55,144 nt of DNA from an uncultured Clostridia bacterium. GTDB taxonomy: Bacteria; Bacillota_I; Bacilli_A; RF39; UBA660. Position numbers and translations under genes: made by a program. The stretch spans positions 1-55,144 of the forward strand of contig CAMUZE010000007.1 in assembly GCA_947165135.1 (NCBI GenBank), in the 5' to 3' direction. The notes beneath the pieces are model-generated. The model did no database searches. It was not told where the DNA came from and worked only from the letters and a program-made list of their open reading frames with translations. This document shows, one piece after another, positions 29,676-38,312 of the stretch (position 1 is its first letter; each line of letters opens with the position of its first letter).

Positions 29676-31709
29676 GTTATTATAAATTATTAAATGATGT
29701 TGACTACGAGTACATGATACATAGTATAAATATCTTTCTTCATAAGTATATTTATTATCTTTATTTGTATAAATAATTGTTGCATCAAATTCTAATCCTT
29801 TTGCCATATAAGATGGAAGAACTACTAGTTTTCTTGAAAATGTTTTTGAATTATTACTAATTAGTGTTAAATCTTCTAAATCTTTATGTAATAAATTATA
29901 TATTTTATTTGCTTCAACATCATTTTTAGTTATTATTGCAATACTTTTATTATCATTAGTAAGAGAATTTATATCTTTTATTAATTGTTCCTTTAGATTA
30001 TCTTCTTCTCTAAATTCAACTGGTATTTTTGTATCCCTTCTAATAGCAGAAACTAAGTTAAGTCCGAGTATTTTATTCGCATGTTCAATTATTTCTGGAC
30101 TAGATCTATATGTTTTAGTTAATTCTATATAATTACTTCCGTCTTTGAATACTGTTTTTAAATCTTCTAATGATTTGTATTGATAATAAGGATTAATTGT
30201 TTGATTTATGTCTCCAAGTATAGTGAATTTACTTTTCTTTAATATTTTCTTAAGAAGAATATATTGAAGTATATTATAATCTTGTGCTTCATCTATTATT
30301 GTTTGTTCAATTGAATAATCATTTCCTAAGAATGTTAATAAACTTTTCATATATACAAATAAGCATGCATCTTCAAATGATATATTTTTTTCATCAAGCC
30401 TATTTATATAACTATCTGGCAATTCTTTTCCATAAGAATCTATAAATTCTTTGCTTTTAAAGAATGCTTTATATATTTCTTTCATATCTAAGGAAATATT
30501 AATTCTTTCTCTTAACCATTTTCTAACTTGTCTTGCTTTAGATTTGTTACCTCTAAATTCCATTTCTGATATTTTATTTGCTATTTCATCTATTCTTTCA
30601 AATAGTGGAATAGAGGAGTATCTTTCTTTTAAGAAGTAATTTAATTTGTCTTTTTCTATATAAAGTTCATGATTAAATATTTCATCTGTGAAGGCTGCTT
30701 TATTTACATAATTCTTTATATATTCTTCTATAACAGGTATTATTTCATTTGATTGTTTAAATCTTATTAAATCAATAAATTGTTCTTCATATTTATAATA
30801 TCTTTCTATAAATGATGTGAATGATTCTATTGATTTATATTCTGTTATATATGTTTCTAAGAAATCACTAAATGTTGTTTCTTTTGTATTTTCTTCTCCT
30901 AATTCTGGAAGTACATTTGAGATATATTCACTAAACACTTTGTTAGGTGCGAATATTAATACTTTATCGCTTGTTAAATTTTTAATTTTATATAGTAAGA
31001 ATGCAATTCTATGGAGCGCTACTGAAGTTTTACCTGAACCTGCAATTCCTTGTACTATTAAGTTTTTATCTTTTACATTCCTTATAATTGCATTTTGTTC
31101 TGTTTGAATAGTGTTAACAATATTCTTCATATATTCATCAGTTTTATTAGCAAGTACTTCTTGTAATAATTCATCTTGAACATTTAATTTTGAATCAAAA
31201 ACTCTTTTTATTTTTGCATCTTCAATTGTAAATTGTCTTTTATTATGAAGATATCCTTCAATTATTCCGCCTGGAGCTTCGTATGATGCTTTACCACTTT
31301 CATAATCATAGAAGATACTTGAGATTGGTGCTCTCCAGTCATAGATTATGTTATCTTGATCTTTTGTTAAATAGGTAAGTCCAATATAAATATCTTTCTT
31401 TCCATCATCTTTAGTCTCAAAAACTATTTTTGCAAAATATGGTGAATTTTGTATTTTATAAAGTTTTCTATAATATTTTGCCTTCATTTCTAAGTTGTCT
31501 ATTTCTTGATCATTATTTGAAAGAATAGTTTTCATTTCAGTCGGATCAAGTTCAGCTCGCGTATCCCACACGAACTTTTTAAATTCCAGTTGCTTTTCTT
31601 CATCATCATATAAGTCTTGAGCAAGAGCAGATATTTGCTTTCTTAAAAGTTTTAAAGTTAAGTCTAGATGTTTCTTTTCTTTTGAAAATTCCTCTTCACT
31701 TAAATTCAT
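29670..31709 (-). CDS. helD: HelD-like RNA polymerase recycling helicase
   Basis: This 679-residue UvrD/Rep-like ATPase matches HelD, which removes stalled RNA polymerase from DNA in Bacillota. An N-terminal long coiled-coil arm (about 1-90) comes first, then YIGLTYL and NIIYDWRAPISSIFYDY, both typical of HelD. Walker A is GIAGSGKTSVALHR (K227), and motif II is DEAQD. GDINQTINPYYQYKS and LTKTYRSSPEI follow, and near the C-terminus SYMAKGLEFDATIIY and YVSCTRSQHHL. It is about 100 residues shorter than the B. subtilis protein. It has an AGGAGGG site and a near-consensus promoter upstream. Monocistronic. Confidence 0.88.
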   Translation of the reverse strand: MNLSEEEFSKEKKHLDLTLKLLRKQISALAQDLYDDEEKQLEFKKFVWDTRAELDPTEMKTILSNNDQEIDNLEMKAKYYRKLYKIQNSPYFAKIVFETKDDGKKDIYIGLTYLTKDQDNIIYDWRAPISSIFYDYESGKASYEAPGGIIEGYLHNKRQFTIEDAKIKRVFDSKLNVQDELLQEVLANKTDEYMKNIVNTIQTEQNAIIRNVKDKNLIVQGIAGSGKTSVALHRIAFLLYKIKNLTSDKVLIFAPNKVFSEYISNVLPELGEENTKETTFSDFLETYITEYKSIESFTSFIERYYKYEEQFIDLIRFKQSNEIIPVIEEYIKNYVNKAAFTDEIFNHELYIEKDKLNYFLKERYSSIPLFERIDEIANKISEMEFRGNKSKARQVRKWLRERINISLDMKEIYKAFFKSKEFIDSYGKELPDSYINRLDEKNISFEDACLFVYMKSLLTFLGNDYSIEQTIIDEAQDYNILQYILLKKILKKSKFTILGDINQTINPYYQYKSLEDLKTVFKDGSNYIELTKTYRSSPEIIEHANKILGLNLVSAIRRDTKIPVEFREEDNLKEQLIKDINSLTNDNKSIAIITKNDVEANKIYNLLHKDLEDLTLISNNSKTFSRKLVVLPSYMAKGLEFDATIIYTNKDNKYTYEERYLYYVSCTRSQHHLIIYNNK

Positions 31710-31767
31710 TAACCCTCCTATAAAAATAAGTGCTTACACTCTAGATTAAATTTACCGTATGCAAAGA

Positions 31768-31796
31768 ATATTACCAAATAAAAAAAACTTTGTCAA
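31768..31796 (-). promoter_or_regulatory. helD promoter
   Basis: On the minus strand TTGACA (31791-31796) and TAATAT (31768-31773) are separated by 17 nt. The leader of about 50 nt contains the small palindrome AGTG-TAAG-CACT (about 31730-31741). This is one of the few consensus -35 boxes in the window. Confidence 0.75.
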
Positions 31797-31824
31797 CACA
31801 TTTTTGGATATTTTTTAATATTCA

Positions 31825-31929
31825 TTTACATTTTAACTATTTTATTATACTATTTCTATGAGAACAACTGATTTTCGAATGTCAGGTGTTACTTTGTAGA
31901 CCTAACTAATTCTAGTTAGGTGCTTTTTT
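31825..31929 (+). ncRNA. Putative small antitoxin RNA with its promoter and terminator
   Basis: A promoter-like TTTACA (31825-31830) and TATACT (31846-31851), with a short 15-nt spacer, is followed about 50 nt later by a strong terminator: ACCTAACTA/TAGTTAGGT with loop ATTC, then GCTTTTTTA (31900-31930). There is no open frame between. The expected RNA (about 31858-31929) is convergent with the hydrophobic peptide gene on the other strand and touches its stop codon. Its 5' sequence GAACAAC-TGATT resembles the 5' leader of the toxin mRNA. This is the layout of a type I antitoxin RNA. Confidence 0.5.
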
Positions 31930-32011
31930 ATATTAAAACTACAAAAAGTAGAATAATAAGTAAGAGAATAAGAAAGATTAATGATGAAATCAGAAAATCC
32001 TTTTTAGTCAC
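31928..32011 (-). CDS. Putative type I toxin peptide (27 aa, hydrophobic)
   Basis: The peptide starts MTKKDFLISSLIF and continues as one Leu/Ile/Val-rich helix to its end, that is a charged start plus a single membrane span, as in small holin-like or Fst/TxpA-type toxins. The GTG start lies 8 nt behind AAAGGAGGTGAT (32016-32027), a perfect 12-nt match to the 16S rRNA 3' tail. An in-frame ATG at 32017 lies too close to that site. ATCACATC just upstream can fold back on GAGGTGAT and hide the site. Membrane action is inferred from family resemblance. Confidence 0.6.
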   Translation of the reverse strand: MTKKDFLISSLIFLILLLIILLFVVLI

Positions 32012-32030
32012 TTGCATCACCTCCTTTAAA

Positions 32031-32273
32031 AAGATGTGATAACACCTAACAATCTGTTGTTCAGTAAAAAATAAATCAGATTGGTAAAATTTAATTATTG
32101 ATATACTATTTAGACCTAAAATTTAATAATCTCTAAGAGATTTTATTATTTTAAATATCAAATCAAAGTATAAAATTAAATAATTAGTTATTTCTAATAA
32201 AATGTAAAATTAAGGATTATTCCTTATTTTATTTTGGAAAAGACTACAAAAATATTTATTTATGTGCTAAAAT
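32031..32273. other. Gene-free stretch upstream of ezrA
   Basis: No convincing open frame is present. The region holds the predicted toxin leader (minus strand, 32031-32065). A hairpin AATCTC-TAA-GAGATT with T-rich tail lies at 32128-32150, about 15 nt after an extended -10-like TGATATACT (32099-32107). A second hairpin AAGGA-TTAT-TCCTT lies at 32206-32230 and can act on either strand. The ezrA promoter TGCTAAAAT is at 32265-32273. Confidence 0.5.
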
Positions 32274-32290
32274 GATATATGGAGGATATT

Positions 32291-34003
32291 ATGAATAAGA
32301 CAACATTAATAATTGGAATAGTATTTTTGTTATTAGTAATATTTTTGACTATTTTAATAGTTATTTTTAAGAATAAAAAGAAAAAAAATATTCTTAATAA
32401 TTTAGACAAATTAAATACTGAAAAAAATCTTATAATATCTTCTACATTGATAACTGATTTAGATAAAGCAGAGAAACTTGCTAATAATAAGAAAATACAA
32501 GCAGATGTTAATGATTGGAAAAAAAGATTCGATGAACTTGAAAAAGTAGATTTACCATTTTTAACAGATGAACTTGTTGAAGCAGAAACTGCATGTGTTA
32601 ATGCTGATTATGATCAAGCAAATACATTACTTTTAAATGCAGAAAAAGACATATTTCATGTTAAAGCTAAATCAATTAAATTATTAAGCGAAATTAAAGA
32701 TTTAACAGAAAGTGAAGAAAGAAATAGAGAAACAGTAACTAAATTAAAGAGTTTATATAGAGAAGTAGTATTCAAATATAATAAACATAAAAATGATTAT
32801 AGTGGAGTTACTACTCCAATAGAATTACAATTTGAAAATATTGATAAATTATTTAGTGCATTTGAAGTTGCTATACAAAAGAAAAGTTATGATGAATTTG
32901 GACGTATAGTAAAAGCATTAGATGACATGATTAATAATATTAATATTGTTGTAGAAGAAGCTCCTACAATTCTTTTGATATCTAACATGATTCTTCCTAA
33001 AAAGATGAAAGATATTGAAAATATTGCAGAAAAATTAAAAAGAGATGGATATAATATTGAATACTTAAATATTGAGTATAATATAGCAGAAACAAATAAA
33101 AAGATAAGTGAAATACTAGATAGATTAAAAGTATTAAATTTACAAGATTCAGTATTTGATTTAAAAACTTTAGTTGATTATTATGAAAAAATATATACTG
33201 ATTTTGATAATGAGAAACGTGGTAAAAGAGAATATGAAAGAGGAATAATTAATGTTGGTGAAAGATTAAATAAAATGTCATCAATTGTTAGAAATTTATA
33301 TTCTGAAATAGATAATATTAAAGATACATATGACTTATCAAATGAAGAAATAAAAGTTGTAGATGAAATTAATAAAGAACTATTAGAAGTTAAAGAAAGT
33401 TTTAAATTAATTAATGATAGAACTTTAGCAAGAGTAATGCCATATTCAAAATTAAATAATGAATGCGAGTTAGTAGCAGTCAGTTTATCTAAAGTAGAAG
33501 ATAAACTAGAAACAACTCTTAAGAATTTAGGTAGTTTAAAAGAAGATGAAGCACGTGCTCGTGAACAATTATTTGAAATTAAAAATATAATTAATAATTC
33601 TAAATATAAAATTAAAGATTATAATTTACCAGTAATACCTGAAAAATTTTATATTGAACTTAAAGAAGCAGTTGATGCTATTGGTGAAATAAATAAAGAA
33701 ATTGAAAAAAAACCAATATCAATTAAAACACTTAATTTAAGAGTAGATACTGCTCAAGATTTAGCATTAAAACTTTATCAAACAGCATCAAGTGCCACTA
33801 AAACTGCCGCAATGGCTGAAATGGCAATAGTATATGGTAATAGATATAGATCAACAAATAGAGAAGTAGAATTAGGATTAATTGCCTCAACTAAAGCATT
33901 TACAAAAGGAAAATATAAAGAATCCTTAGAAATAATACTAAATGCACTTAATATTGTTGAACCCGGTATTCATAAAAAACTTCTTAGTAAGATGGAAAGT
34001 TAG
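32291..34003 (+). CDS. ezrA: Septation ring formation regulator EzrA
   Basis: This 570-residue protein has a single N-terminal transmembrane helix (about 5-28, out-to-in orientation with KNKKKKN after it). The rest is a long run of spectrin-like coiled-coil helices, the usual EzrA size and layout. EzrA binds FtsZ at the membrane and limits or organises Z-rings. The ATG at 32291 is taken as the start, because the ATG at 32279 precedes and overlaps the GGAGGA site. It lies 8 nt before ftsK, so both division genes appear co-transcribed with deoD. Confidence 0.82.
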   Translation: MNKTTLIIGIVFLLLVIFLTILIVIFKNKKKKNILNNLDKLNTEKNLIISSTLITDLDKAEKLANNKKIQADVNDWKKRFDELEKVDLPFLTDELVEAETACVNADYDQANTLLLNAEKDIFHVKAKSIKLLSEIKDLTESEERNRETVTKLKSLYREVVFKYNKHKNDYSGVTTPIELQFENIDKLFSAFEVAIQKKSYDEFGRIVKALDDMINNINIVVEEAPTILLISNMILPKKMKDIENIAEKLKRDGYNIEYLNIEYNIAETNKKISEILDRLKVLNLQDSVFDLKTLVDYYEKIYTDFDNEKRGKREYERGIINVGERLNKMSSIVRNLYSEIDNIKDTYDLSNEEIKVVDEINKELLEVKESFKLINDRTLARVMPYSKLNNECELVAVSLSKVEDKLETTLKNLGSLKEDEARAREQLFEIKNIINNSKYKIKDYNLPVIPEKFYIELKEAVDAIGEINKEIEKKPISIKTLNLRVDTAQDLALKLYQTASSATKTAAMAEMAIVYGNRYRSTNREVELGLIASTKAFTKGKYKESLEIILNALNIVEPGIHKKLLSKMES

Positions 34004-34011
34004 GTGTAGAA

Positions 34012-36240
34012 ATGGCTAAAAGAAAAAAACAATCAGGAGAATCTAAAAAAGGATTTCAATATTCGAAAGAAATTCAAGGACTAATATTAATACTTTTTTC
34101 ATTAGTAGGTCTTGGAGATTTTGGAATAGTTGGAAGTGTTGTTAAGAAATTTTCTATTTTCTTATTTGGAACTTGGTACATTTTAGTGCTTATTGTTACA
34201 TTATTTTTAGGTATATTCTTTATTGCAAAAAGAAGTAAACCAGATTATTTTTCTGGTAGACTTATAGGAATATATGCAATAATTTTAGCATTATTGTTAT
34301 TTTCACATGTAAATTATATACGAGAAAATAATAATATAAGAGGAAAAGAAATAATTATCAATACATATGAAAATATTAGAACTTCTTTTGATGTTGAAAG
34401 TGAAATTAGAAATACAGGTGGAGGTATTATCGGAGCGTGTGCTTCTTGGGTATTTGTTTCATTATTTGATGTTGAAGGAACAAGCGTTGTTATGATCGTA
34501 ATTGCTGGATTTGGACTTATAATGATATTTGATATAACCATTGCTGATATATTTAGATCTATTGGATCAGCAATTAAGAAGATATTTAGTAGAGAAGAAA
34601 AAGAAGAAGTAGAGCACAAAAAACTTAATGTTCATGAAATAGAAGAAGAGGAAGAACCAGAAGTTGATAAGAGAGTAGTTATTACTAGTGTTGAAGAACT
34701 TGAACAAAAAAAGCCTGATACAATCGGAAATATGGAAAAACCTATTGAAATAAAAACAGAAGAAGAAAGTAATGAAATTTATGTTAAACCTCCGGTTGAA
34801 TTACTTAATTTAAATAAAAATAAAGGTAAAGTTAACTCAACTGAAATTATTGCTAATAATACAAAGACTCTTGAAAGAGTATTTATGGATTTTGGTATGA
34901 GAGCTAAGGTAATTGAAGTACATGTGGGACCTGCTGTTACTCAATATGAGATGGATTTAGAACGAGGAACTAAAGTAAATAAAGTATTAAGTATTTCACG
35001 TGAAATTGCTCTTGCTTTAGCGGCAAAAGAAGTTAGAATCGAAGCCCCAATTCCAGGAAAAAATACAGTTGGTGTTGAAATACCTAATCAAACAGTTATT
35101 CCTGTTTCTATGAGAGAAATAATGGAAGCAATGAGACACGAAAAGAAATTAGAAGGTTCTATATTAGCAGCTCCATTAGGTAGAGACATAATGGGTAACG
35201 TTAAATATGTTGAAATAAATAAAACACCTCATATGTTAGTAGCAGGTGCTACTGGAGCTGGTAAGAGTGTTTGTATTAACAATATTATTATTTCAATATT
35301 AATGAGATCAACTCCAGATGAAGTTAAAATGGTATTAGTTGATCCTAAAAAAGTAGAATTTAACGTTTATGAAGGAATCCCACATTTATTAATGCCAGTT
35401 GTAACTGATCCTAAAAAAGCAAGTGCTGCTCTTCAAAGAATAGTAGTTGAAATGGATGAACGTTATGAAACATTTAAAAATAGTGGAACTAAAAATATTC
35501 AAACATATAATGAATATGTAGAAAAAGAACTAAAGAAAAGACCAGAATGTGGTCTTAAAAAGATGCCATTCATTTTGGTAATTATAGATGAACTTGCTGA
35601 TTTAATGTTAGTTGCGGCTAAAGAAGTTGAAGAATCTATTATGAGAATTACTCAACTTGCTAGAGCAGCAGGAATTCACTTGATTGTCGCAACACAAAGA
35701 CCATCAACTGATATTATTACAGGTGTTGTTAAATCAAACATACCAACTCGTATTTCTTTTGCAGTTTCATCATCAATAGATTCACGTACTATTTTAGATA
35801 TGACAGGTGCAGAGAAATTACTTGGAAAAGGAGACATGTTATATAAACCAATGGATAACAATACTCCTACAAGAATTCAAGGAAGTTTTGTATCAGATGA
35901 TGAAATAGCAAGAGTTGTTGATTTTGTAAAAGAAAGAAGTCATGGACCTAGATATAGTGATAAATTTACTAATTTAGATAGTAATGGTGAAGGTGCTTCT
36001 AGTGTACAAGGTGGAGGAAGTGCTCCTGCTGAACAAAAAGATATACTTTATGATGAAGTGTTAAATTATGCCATTCGTATGGGACAAATAAGTGCATCAT
36101 TGATTCAAAGAAAATATAGTATAGGTTATAATAGGGCGGCTCGTATTATGGATATGTTTGAAGAAAAAGGTATAGTTGGTCCTGCTAAAGGAAGTAAACC
36201 TAGAGACGTATTAGTAAAATTAGAAGAGCCTAATGAGTAG
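34012..36240 (+). CDS. ftsK: DNA translocase FtsK/SpoIIIE
   Basis: This is a 742-residue protein. N-terminal hydrophobic helices (about 25-185) form the membrane anchor, and a short acidic linker (190-270) follows. The alpha-beta motor domain has Walker A GATGAGKS at 412-419 (K418), Walker B in LVIIDELADLM, and ATQRPSTDIITG. The C-terminal winged-helix gamma domain is SLIQRKYSIGYNRAARIMDM and following. It pumps chromosomal DNA at the division septum. It is close to the B. subtilis SpoIIIE length, with a short linker. Translation is probably linked to ezrA. Confidence 0.93.
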   Translation: MAKRKKQSGESKKGFQYSKEIQGLILILFSLVGLGDFGIVGSVVKKFSIFLFGTWYILVLIVTLFLGIFFIAKRSKPDYFSGRLIGIYAIILALLLFSHVNYIRENNNIRGKEIIINTYENIRTSFDVESEIRNTGGGIIGACASWVFVSLFDVEGTSVVMIVIAGFGLIMIFDITIADIFRSIGSAIKKIFSREEKEEVEHKKLNVHEIEEEEEPEVDKRVVITSVEELEQKKPDTIGNMEKPIEIKTEEESNEIYVKPPVELLNLNKNKGKVNSTEIIANNTKTLERVFMDFGMRAKVIEVHVGPAVTQYEMDLERGTKVNKVLSISREIALALAAKEVRIEAPIPGKNTVGVEIPNQTVIPVSMREIMEAMRHEKKLEGSILAAPLGRDIMGNVKYVEINKTPHMLVAGATGAGKSVCINNIIISILMRSTPDEVKMVLVDPKKVEFNVYEGIPHLLMPVVTDPKKASAALQRIVVEMDERYETFKNSGTKNIQTYNEYVEKELKKRPECGLKKMPFILVIIDELADLMLVAAKEVEESIMRITQLARAAGIHLIVATQRPSTDIITGVVKSNIPTRISFAVSSSIDSRTILDMTGAEKLLGKGDMLYKPMDNNTPTRIQGSFVSDDEIARVVDFVKERSHGPRYSDKFTNLDSNGEGASSVQGGGSAPAEQKDILYDEVLNYAIRMGQISASLIQRKYSIGYNRAARIMDMFEEKGIVGPAKGSKPRDVLVKLEEPNE

Positions 36241-36255
36241 GAAAGGAAGTAAAAG

Positions 36256-36969
36256 ATGGGAACAGTACATATTGAAGCAGAAAAGGAAGATATTGCAAAG
36301 AAAGTTTTAATGCCTGGAGATCCAAATAGAGTTAAATATATTGCAGAAAAATATTTAACTGAAGCAAAACTTGTTAATAGATTACGTGGGGAACTTGCAT
36401 ATACTGGATATTATAAAGGCGTTAGAGTAACAATTTTCTCAAGTGGAATGGGTATTCCAAGTATGGGAATATATAGTCATGAATTATTTGATTATTATGA
36501 TGTTGATGAAATAATTAGGATAGGTACTGCAGGTAGTTATTTAGAAGATTTAAAACTATATGATTTGTTACTTGCAGATTCAGCTTATTCTAAAACATAT
36601 TTTGATGAAGAAGCTGGAAGAGAAGGAGATAATGAAGAAATAATTAATTCTTCTCAGGAATTAAATGGAGTTATTACCAATACTGCTAGAATAAGAGGTA
36701 TTCCAATCACTCAAGGAAGAGTACATACATCACTTGCATTCTATACTGGGCAAAGCAATATTTCTAAATATGTAGATTTAGAATGTAAAGCTGTTGAAAT
36801 GGAGACATATGCTCTTTTATATAATGCTAAGAAGTTCTATAAAAAAGCAACTTCTATTCTTACAATAAGTGATAACTTAGTAACCCATGATATAATTGAC
36901 CCAATGGAAAGAGAACAAAAATTAGATCAAATGATTGTACTTGCTCTTGAATCTATAATAAAATGTTAA
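36256..36969 (+). CDS. deoD: Purine-nucleoside phosphorylase DeoD
   Basis: This 237-residue hexameric-type (NP-I family) phosphorylase cleaves purine (deoxy)nucleosides with phosphate to the free base. Visible motifs are MPGDPNRVKYIAE (phosphate binding), RGELAYTGYYKGVRVTIFSS, SGMGIPSMGIYSHEL, IRIGTAGSY, the substrate loop VDLECKAVEMETYALL, and TISDNLVTHD in place of the usual S-D. It has a GGAAGG site, 15 nt behind ftsK, and a strong terminator after it. Its product guanine can feed the guaD step. Confidence 0.92.
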   Translation: MGTVHIEAEKEDIAKKVLMPGDPNRVKYIAEKYLTEAKLVNRLRGELAYTGYYKGVRVTIFSSGMGIPSMGIYSHELFDYYDVDEIIRIGTAGSYLEDLKLYDLLLADSAYSKTYFDEEAGREGDNEEIINSSQELNGVITNTARIRGIPITQGRVHTSLAFYTGQSNISKYVDLECKAVEMETYALLYNAKKFYKKATSILTISDNLVTHDIIDPMEREQKLDQMIVLALESIIKC

Positions 36970-36984
36970 AAAATGTAAATAATA

Positions 36985-37013
36985 AAAAAGAAGATATCAA
37001 GTATCTTCTTTTT
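36985..37013 (+). terminator. Rho-independent terminator after deoD
   Basis: A 12-bp stem AAAAAGAAGATA and complement, with loop TCAAG, ends in T's. Confidence 0.85.
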
Positions 37014-37023
37014 AAAATATATT

Positions 37024-37032
37024 ATGTTATAA
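37024..37032 (+). promoter_or_regulatory. Extended -10 promoter of the first M16 pair
   Basis: TGTTATAAT lies 23 nt before the ATG at 37056, with GGAAGAGG between. Confidence 0.65.
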
Positions 37033-37055
37033 TATAACACAGGAAGAGGTATAAT

Positions 37056-38312
37056 ATGGAATATAAGAAAATAACTAATGATAATTATACTATTCATTTT
37101 ATTAATACAAATAGATTTAAAACAGTAAGTATTGTTATTTTTTTAACTAAAGAGTTTAATAAAGATGATATTCCTTATGGAAAATTATTAACTCAAAATT
37201 TACTTTATACATCTAAAAAATATAATACTAAAGATAAAATGGCAGGAGTAGTTGAAGATTTATATGGATCAAAAGTATCCATATTTTATGGTATGACTGG
37301 GCAATGTAATTCATACGCTATTTCTCTTGATTTATTAAATCCAAAATATATTGAGAAAAAATATTTAAAGAAATGTTTAAATTATTTTGAAGAAGTACTA
37401 TTTAATCCTAATGTAATTGATAATCATTTTGACAATGAATATTTTGATATGCTAAAAGAAGATGCTATATCAAGTGTTAAAGCAGTGAAAGATAATCCAA
37501 GGACATATGCAAGCATTAAATATGCTGAACTTATGTATAAAGGAACACCTAGTGAATATAGTCTTTATCCAGAAGTAAAAGATCTAGAAAAAATAGATTC
37601 TTATAAACTTTATGAATACTATAAAACTTTATTTGATGGAAATTATAAAATAGACGTTGCGATATTAGGTGAAGTAGACATATCAATAATTGATGAATTA
37701 AAACCGATATTAAAACATTTAAAAGGAAACAATAAAAAATTAAGGTTTACAATTGATCATAAATATAGTAGTAGATTAATAGAAAAAATAGATACTCTTT
37801 CTTTTAATCAATCTAGATTATATATTGGATATAGACTATTAAATATGAATTTCCATGAATTAAATCATGTACTTAGAGTATATAATACAATACTTGGCAC
37901 AATGAATGATTCAATATTGTTTAATATAGTTAGAGAACAAAATTCGCTTTGCTATTCAGTAGGTTCTTATTATTCAAAACATAATCCTTCATTAACCATA
38001 TATGCTGGTATTAATAAAAAGAATTATGAAAAGACAGTTGAACTTATTAAAAAATGTGTAGAATCTATGTCAGATAAAAAAGCAGTTGAAAGATTATTTG
38101 ATTCTGCTAAAAAAACAATTAATACTTATTTAAATAACTATTATGATGATTTATCTGCGCAAATAGATACTTATTACAATAGAGAATTTGAAACAATAGA
38201 GGATATTGAAACTTTAAGAGAAAATGTTAATAATGTTACAATTGATGAAGTAATTAATCTAAATAATAAAATAAAATTATCTACTATTTATTTACTTAAG
38301 GGGGATAACTAA
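37056..38312 (+). CDS. M16-family protein, inactive subunit (YmfF-like)
   Basis: This 418-residue protein has an M16 (insulinase/pitrilysin) fold over its whole length but no HxxEH zinc site, as in the YmfF partner of B. subtilis. The segment DAISSVKAVKDNPRTYASIK and the C-terminal half RLYIGYRLLNMN, LFNIVREQNSLCYSVGSYYS (the R/Y-rich substrate-contact strand of M16 beta-type subunits) support this. It overlaps the active partner gene by one base, so a heterodimer is expected. Its place shortly after ftsK/spoIIIE parallels the B. subtilis gene order. The substrate is unknown. Confidence 0.82.
   Translation: MEYKKITNDNYTIHFINTNRFKTVSIVIFLTKEFNKDDIPYGKLLTQNLLYTSKKYNTKDKMAGVVEDLYGSKVSIFYGMTGQCNSYAISLDLLNPKYIEKKYLKKCLNYFEEVLFNPNVIDNHFDNEYFDMLKEDAISSVKAVKDNPRTYASIKYAELMYKGTPSEYSLYPEVKDLEKIDSYKLYEYYKTLFDGNYKIDVAILGEVDISIIDELKPILKHLKGNNKKLRFTIDHKYSSRLIEKIDTLSFNQSRLYIGYRLLNMNFHELNHVLRVYNTILGTMNDSILFNIVREQNSLCYSVGSYYSKHNPSLTIYAGINKKNYEKTVELIKKCVESMSDKKAVERLFDSAKKTINTYLNNYYDDLSAQIDTYYNREFETIEDIETLRENVNNVTIDEVINLNNKIKLSTIYLLKGDN

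Noticed and set aside
31730-31761. Rifamycin-associated element in the helD leader
   Set aside because: The AGTG-TAAG-CACT palindrome does not match the known G/C-rich element as I remember it.
32099-32150. Additional small RNA with promoter TGATATACT and hairpin terminator
   Set aside because: The transcript would be only about 35 nt and the signals are weak; kept only as a note in the gene-free stretch.
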